Part shown: piece after piece, positions 12,539-13,652 of the stretch | How the letters are laid out: every line of letters begins with the position of its first letter | Numbering within the stretch: position 1 is the stretch's first letter | From: CAYWKS01 sp964458935 | Lineage (GTDB): Bacteria > Planctomycetota > Phycisphaerae > Phycisphaerales > Zrk34 | Direction of reading: 5' to 3' | DNA length: 13,652 bases | Assembly (NCBI GenBank): GCA_964458935.1 | Contig: CAYWKS010000046.1 | Location: 1 to 13,652, forward strand | Made by a program: the position numbers and the translations under genes | Notes under the pieces: generated by a model | Seen by the model: the letters and a program-made list of their open reading frames with translations, nothing else | What the model was told of the DNA's origin: nothing | Database searches by the model: none

Positions 12539-12567
12539 TTGATTCGGATGAACGGATGGAGTAGACT
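12539..12567 (+). promoter_or_regulatory. Candidate sigma70-type promoter of gcvP
   Basis: TTGATT (12539-12544) and TAGACT (12562-12567) are exactly 17 bp apart. Initiation near 12574 gives a leader of about 24 nt, too short for a glycine riboswitch. A weak GGA at 12587-12589 precedes the ATG. Confidence 0.5.
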
Positions 12568-12597
12568 GGGGCAGTCCCAAGCTCGCGGAACACACCT

Positions 12598-13652
12598 ATG
12601 ACAGCTACGCAAGTGACAGCGGCCAACAGCCTCGCGGATGCCCGCGGTGCGGCGGCGCTCGACGCCGTCGACCGGTTCGTCGATCGGCACATCGGCCCCG
12701 ACGCCGGCGAGGTCGGCGTGATGCTCGGGCAACTCGGCATCGCGTCGCTCGACGACCTGATCGACCGCACCGTCCCCCGAAACATTCGGCTGAACGAGCC
12801 GATGAGCCTGCCCGGCCTGGCCCCCGAGGGGCTGAGCGAGGGCGATGCGTTGCGGCGGCTCGAGTCGATCGCGCTGCGCAACGAGATCTACCGCACCTTC
12901 ATCGGCGCCGGTTACTACAACACCGACACCCCCGCGGTCATCCGCCGCAACATCCTCGAGAACCCCGGGTGGTACACCCAGTACACGCCCTACCAGGCCG
13001 AGATCGCCCAGGGCCGGCTCGAGCTGCTGCTCAACTTCCAGACGATGGTCTCGGACTTGTGCGGGCTCGACGTGGCCAACGCGTCGCTGCTCGACGAGGC
13101 GACCGCGGCCGCGGAAGCCATGGCGATGTGCGTCTCCGTGGCGAGGCACAAGCGGATGCGGTTCGCCGTCTCCGACCAGTGCCACCCCCAGACGATCAAC
13201 GTCATTCGCACCCGCGCCGCGTCGATGGGCGTCGAGCTCACGGTCGGCGACGTCGACGCCATGCCCTGCGACGACCGGTGCGCCGGCGTGCTCGTGCAGT
13301 ACCCGGCGACGGACGGGCGGCTGGTCGATCACAGCGCCCTGGCCGAGCGGGTGCACGAGTCGGGCGGGCTGTTCGTGATGGCGACGGACCTGCTGGCGAT
13401 GACGTTGTGCACGCCGCCGGGTGAGATGGGCGCCGACATCGCGGTCGGGTCGACGCAGCGGTTCGGCTGCCCGCTGGGCGCCGGCGGTCCGCACGCCGCG
13501 TTCATCGCCTGCCGCGAGAAGTTCGTGCGCAAGATGCCCGGCCGCCTCGTCGGCGTCTCCCGCGATGCGCACGGACAGCCGGCGTATCGCCTGGCCATCC
13601 AGACCCGCGAGCAGCACATCAAGCGCGACCGCGCCACGAGCAACATCTGCAC
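12598..13652 (+). CDS. gcvP: Glycine dehydrogenase (decarboxylating) P-protein, N-terminal part
   Basis: The P-protein decarboxylates glycine with pyridoxal phosphate and passes the aminomethyl group to the lipoyl H-protein in the glycine cleavage system. The 351 visible residues cover the N-terminal half: DRFVDRHIGPDAGEVGVML, LDDLIDRTVPRNIRL, FIGAGYYNTDTPAVIRRNIL, ENPGWYTQYTPYQAEIAQGR, LEL-LLNFQTMVSDLCGLDVANASL, LDEATAAAEAMAM, RFGCPLGAGGPHAAF, MPGRLVGVSRD and QTREQHIKRDRATSNIC. The RHIGP start and close match to the long enzyme suggest the single-chain form of about 950 residues and not the split gcvPA/gcvPB form, but the pyridoxal lysine lies beyond the edge. ATG 12598 is fixed by the family. 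It is divergent from the chelatase; no gcvT or gcvH is visible. Confidence 0.95.
   Translation, partial: MTATQVTAANSLADARGAAALDAVDRFVDRHIGPDAGEVGVMLGQLGIASLDDLIDRTVPRNIRLNEPMSLPGLAPEGLSEGDALRRLESIALRNEIYRTFIGAGYYNTDTPAVIRRNILENPGWYTQYTPYQAEIAQGRLELLLNFQTMVSDLCGLDVANASLLDEATAAAEAMAMCVSVARHKRMRFAVSDQCHPQTINVIRTRAASMGVELTVGDVDAMPCDDRCAGVLVQYPATDGRLVDHSALAERVHESGGLFVMATDLLAMTLCTPPGEMGADIAVGSTQRFGCPLGAGGPHAAFIACREKFVRKMPGRLVGVSRDAHGQPAYRLAIQTREQHIKRDRATSNIC

Noticed and set aside
12409..12597. Glycine riboswitch before gcvP
   Set aside because: I looked for the paired aptamer cores and found none; the predicted leader of about 24 nt is too short to hold one.

Overview
The base composition is very GC-rich, with coding third positions mostly G or C. 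One gene ends in a PEP-CTERM sorting tail and lies near a GH130 glycoside phosphorylase and a sulfatase C-terminal fragment. Together these suggest a free-living heterotrophic bacterium of the Planctomycetes, most likely the Phycisphaerae. This is inferred from gene content; no rRNA is present to confirm it. The window looks like ordinary chromosome. I see no transposase, integrase, tRNA, CRISPR array, phage gene or recognisable defence or toxin module.

Layout. Positions 1-699 (minus) hold the 5' part of aconitase acnA. A 230-bp divergent intergenic region with a UUCG-capped hairpin and a G-quadruplex motif follows. On the plus strand come an aldo/keto reductase (930-1859), a free-standing sulfatase C-terminal fragment (1884-2159) and a GH130 family enzyme overlapping it (2152-3204). 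Convergent to these are mutL (3244-5088) and a PEP-CTERM protein (5142-5717), both minus. A plus-strand run follows: coaD (5886-6431), a degenerate metallo-beta-lactamase-fold protein (6488-7165), a THUMP-like-domain methyltransferase (7187-8356), a membrane histidine kinase (8436-9944) and its probable partner response regulator with a Fis-type helix-turn-helix (10001-10630). Minus-strand genes follow: sucD (10644-11555), a 47-residue secreted mini-protein (11661-11804) and a CbiX-type chelatase (11921-12397). Divergent from the last is gcvP (12598 to the right edge, incomplete).

Function. Three genes are central carbon enzymes (acnA, sucD, gcvP), and two make cofactors (coaD for coenzyme A, the chelatase for sirohaem or cobalamin). 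mutL serves DNA mismatch repair. GH130 and the sulfatase fragment point to polysaccharide use. The kinase and regulator form a two-component pair of unknown stimulus. The genes do not form one pathway and few look like operons.

The most unusual property is regulatory. Almost every gene, even where the gap to the preceding one is only 21-80 bp, has its own -10-like hexamer. For at least five genes (sulfatase fragment, mutL, coaD, sucD, chelatase), and perhaps seven, the hexamer ends only 4-9 nt before the start codon and usually no Shine-Dalgarno sequence is present, the layout expected of leaderless mRNAs. Other points for follow-up are the tiny secreted peptide, the sulfatase fragment coupled to GH130, the loss of metal ligands in the MBL-fold protein and hairpins that span convergent stop codons. 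I did not find a convincing new multi-gene system.
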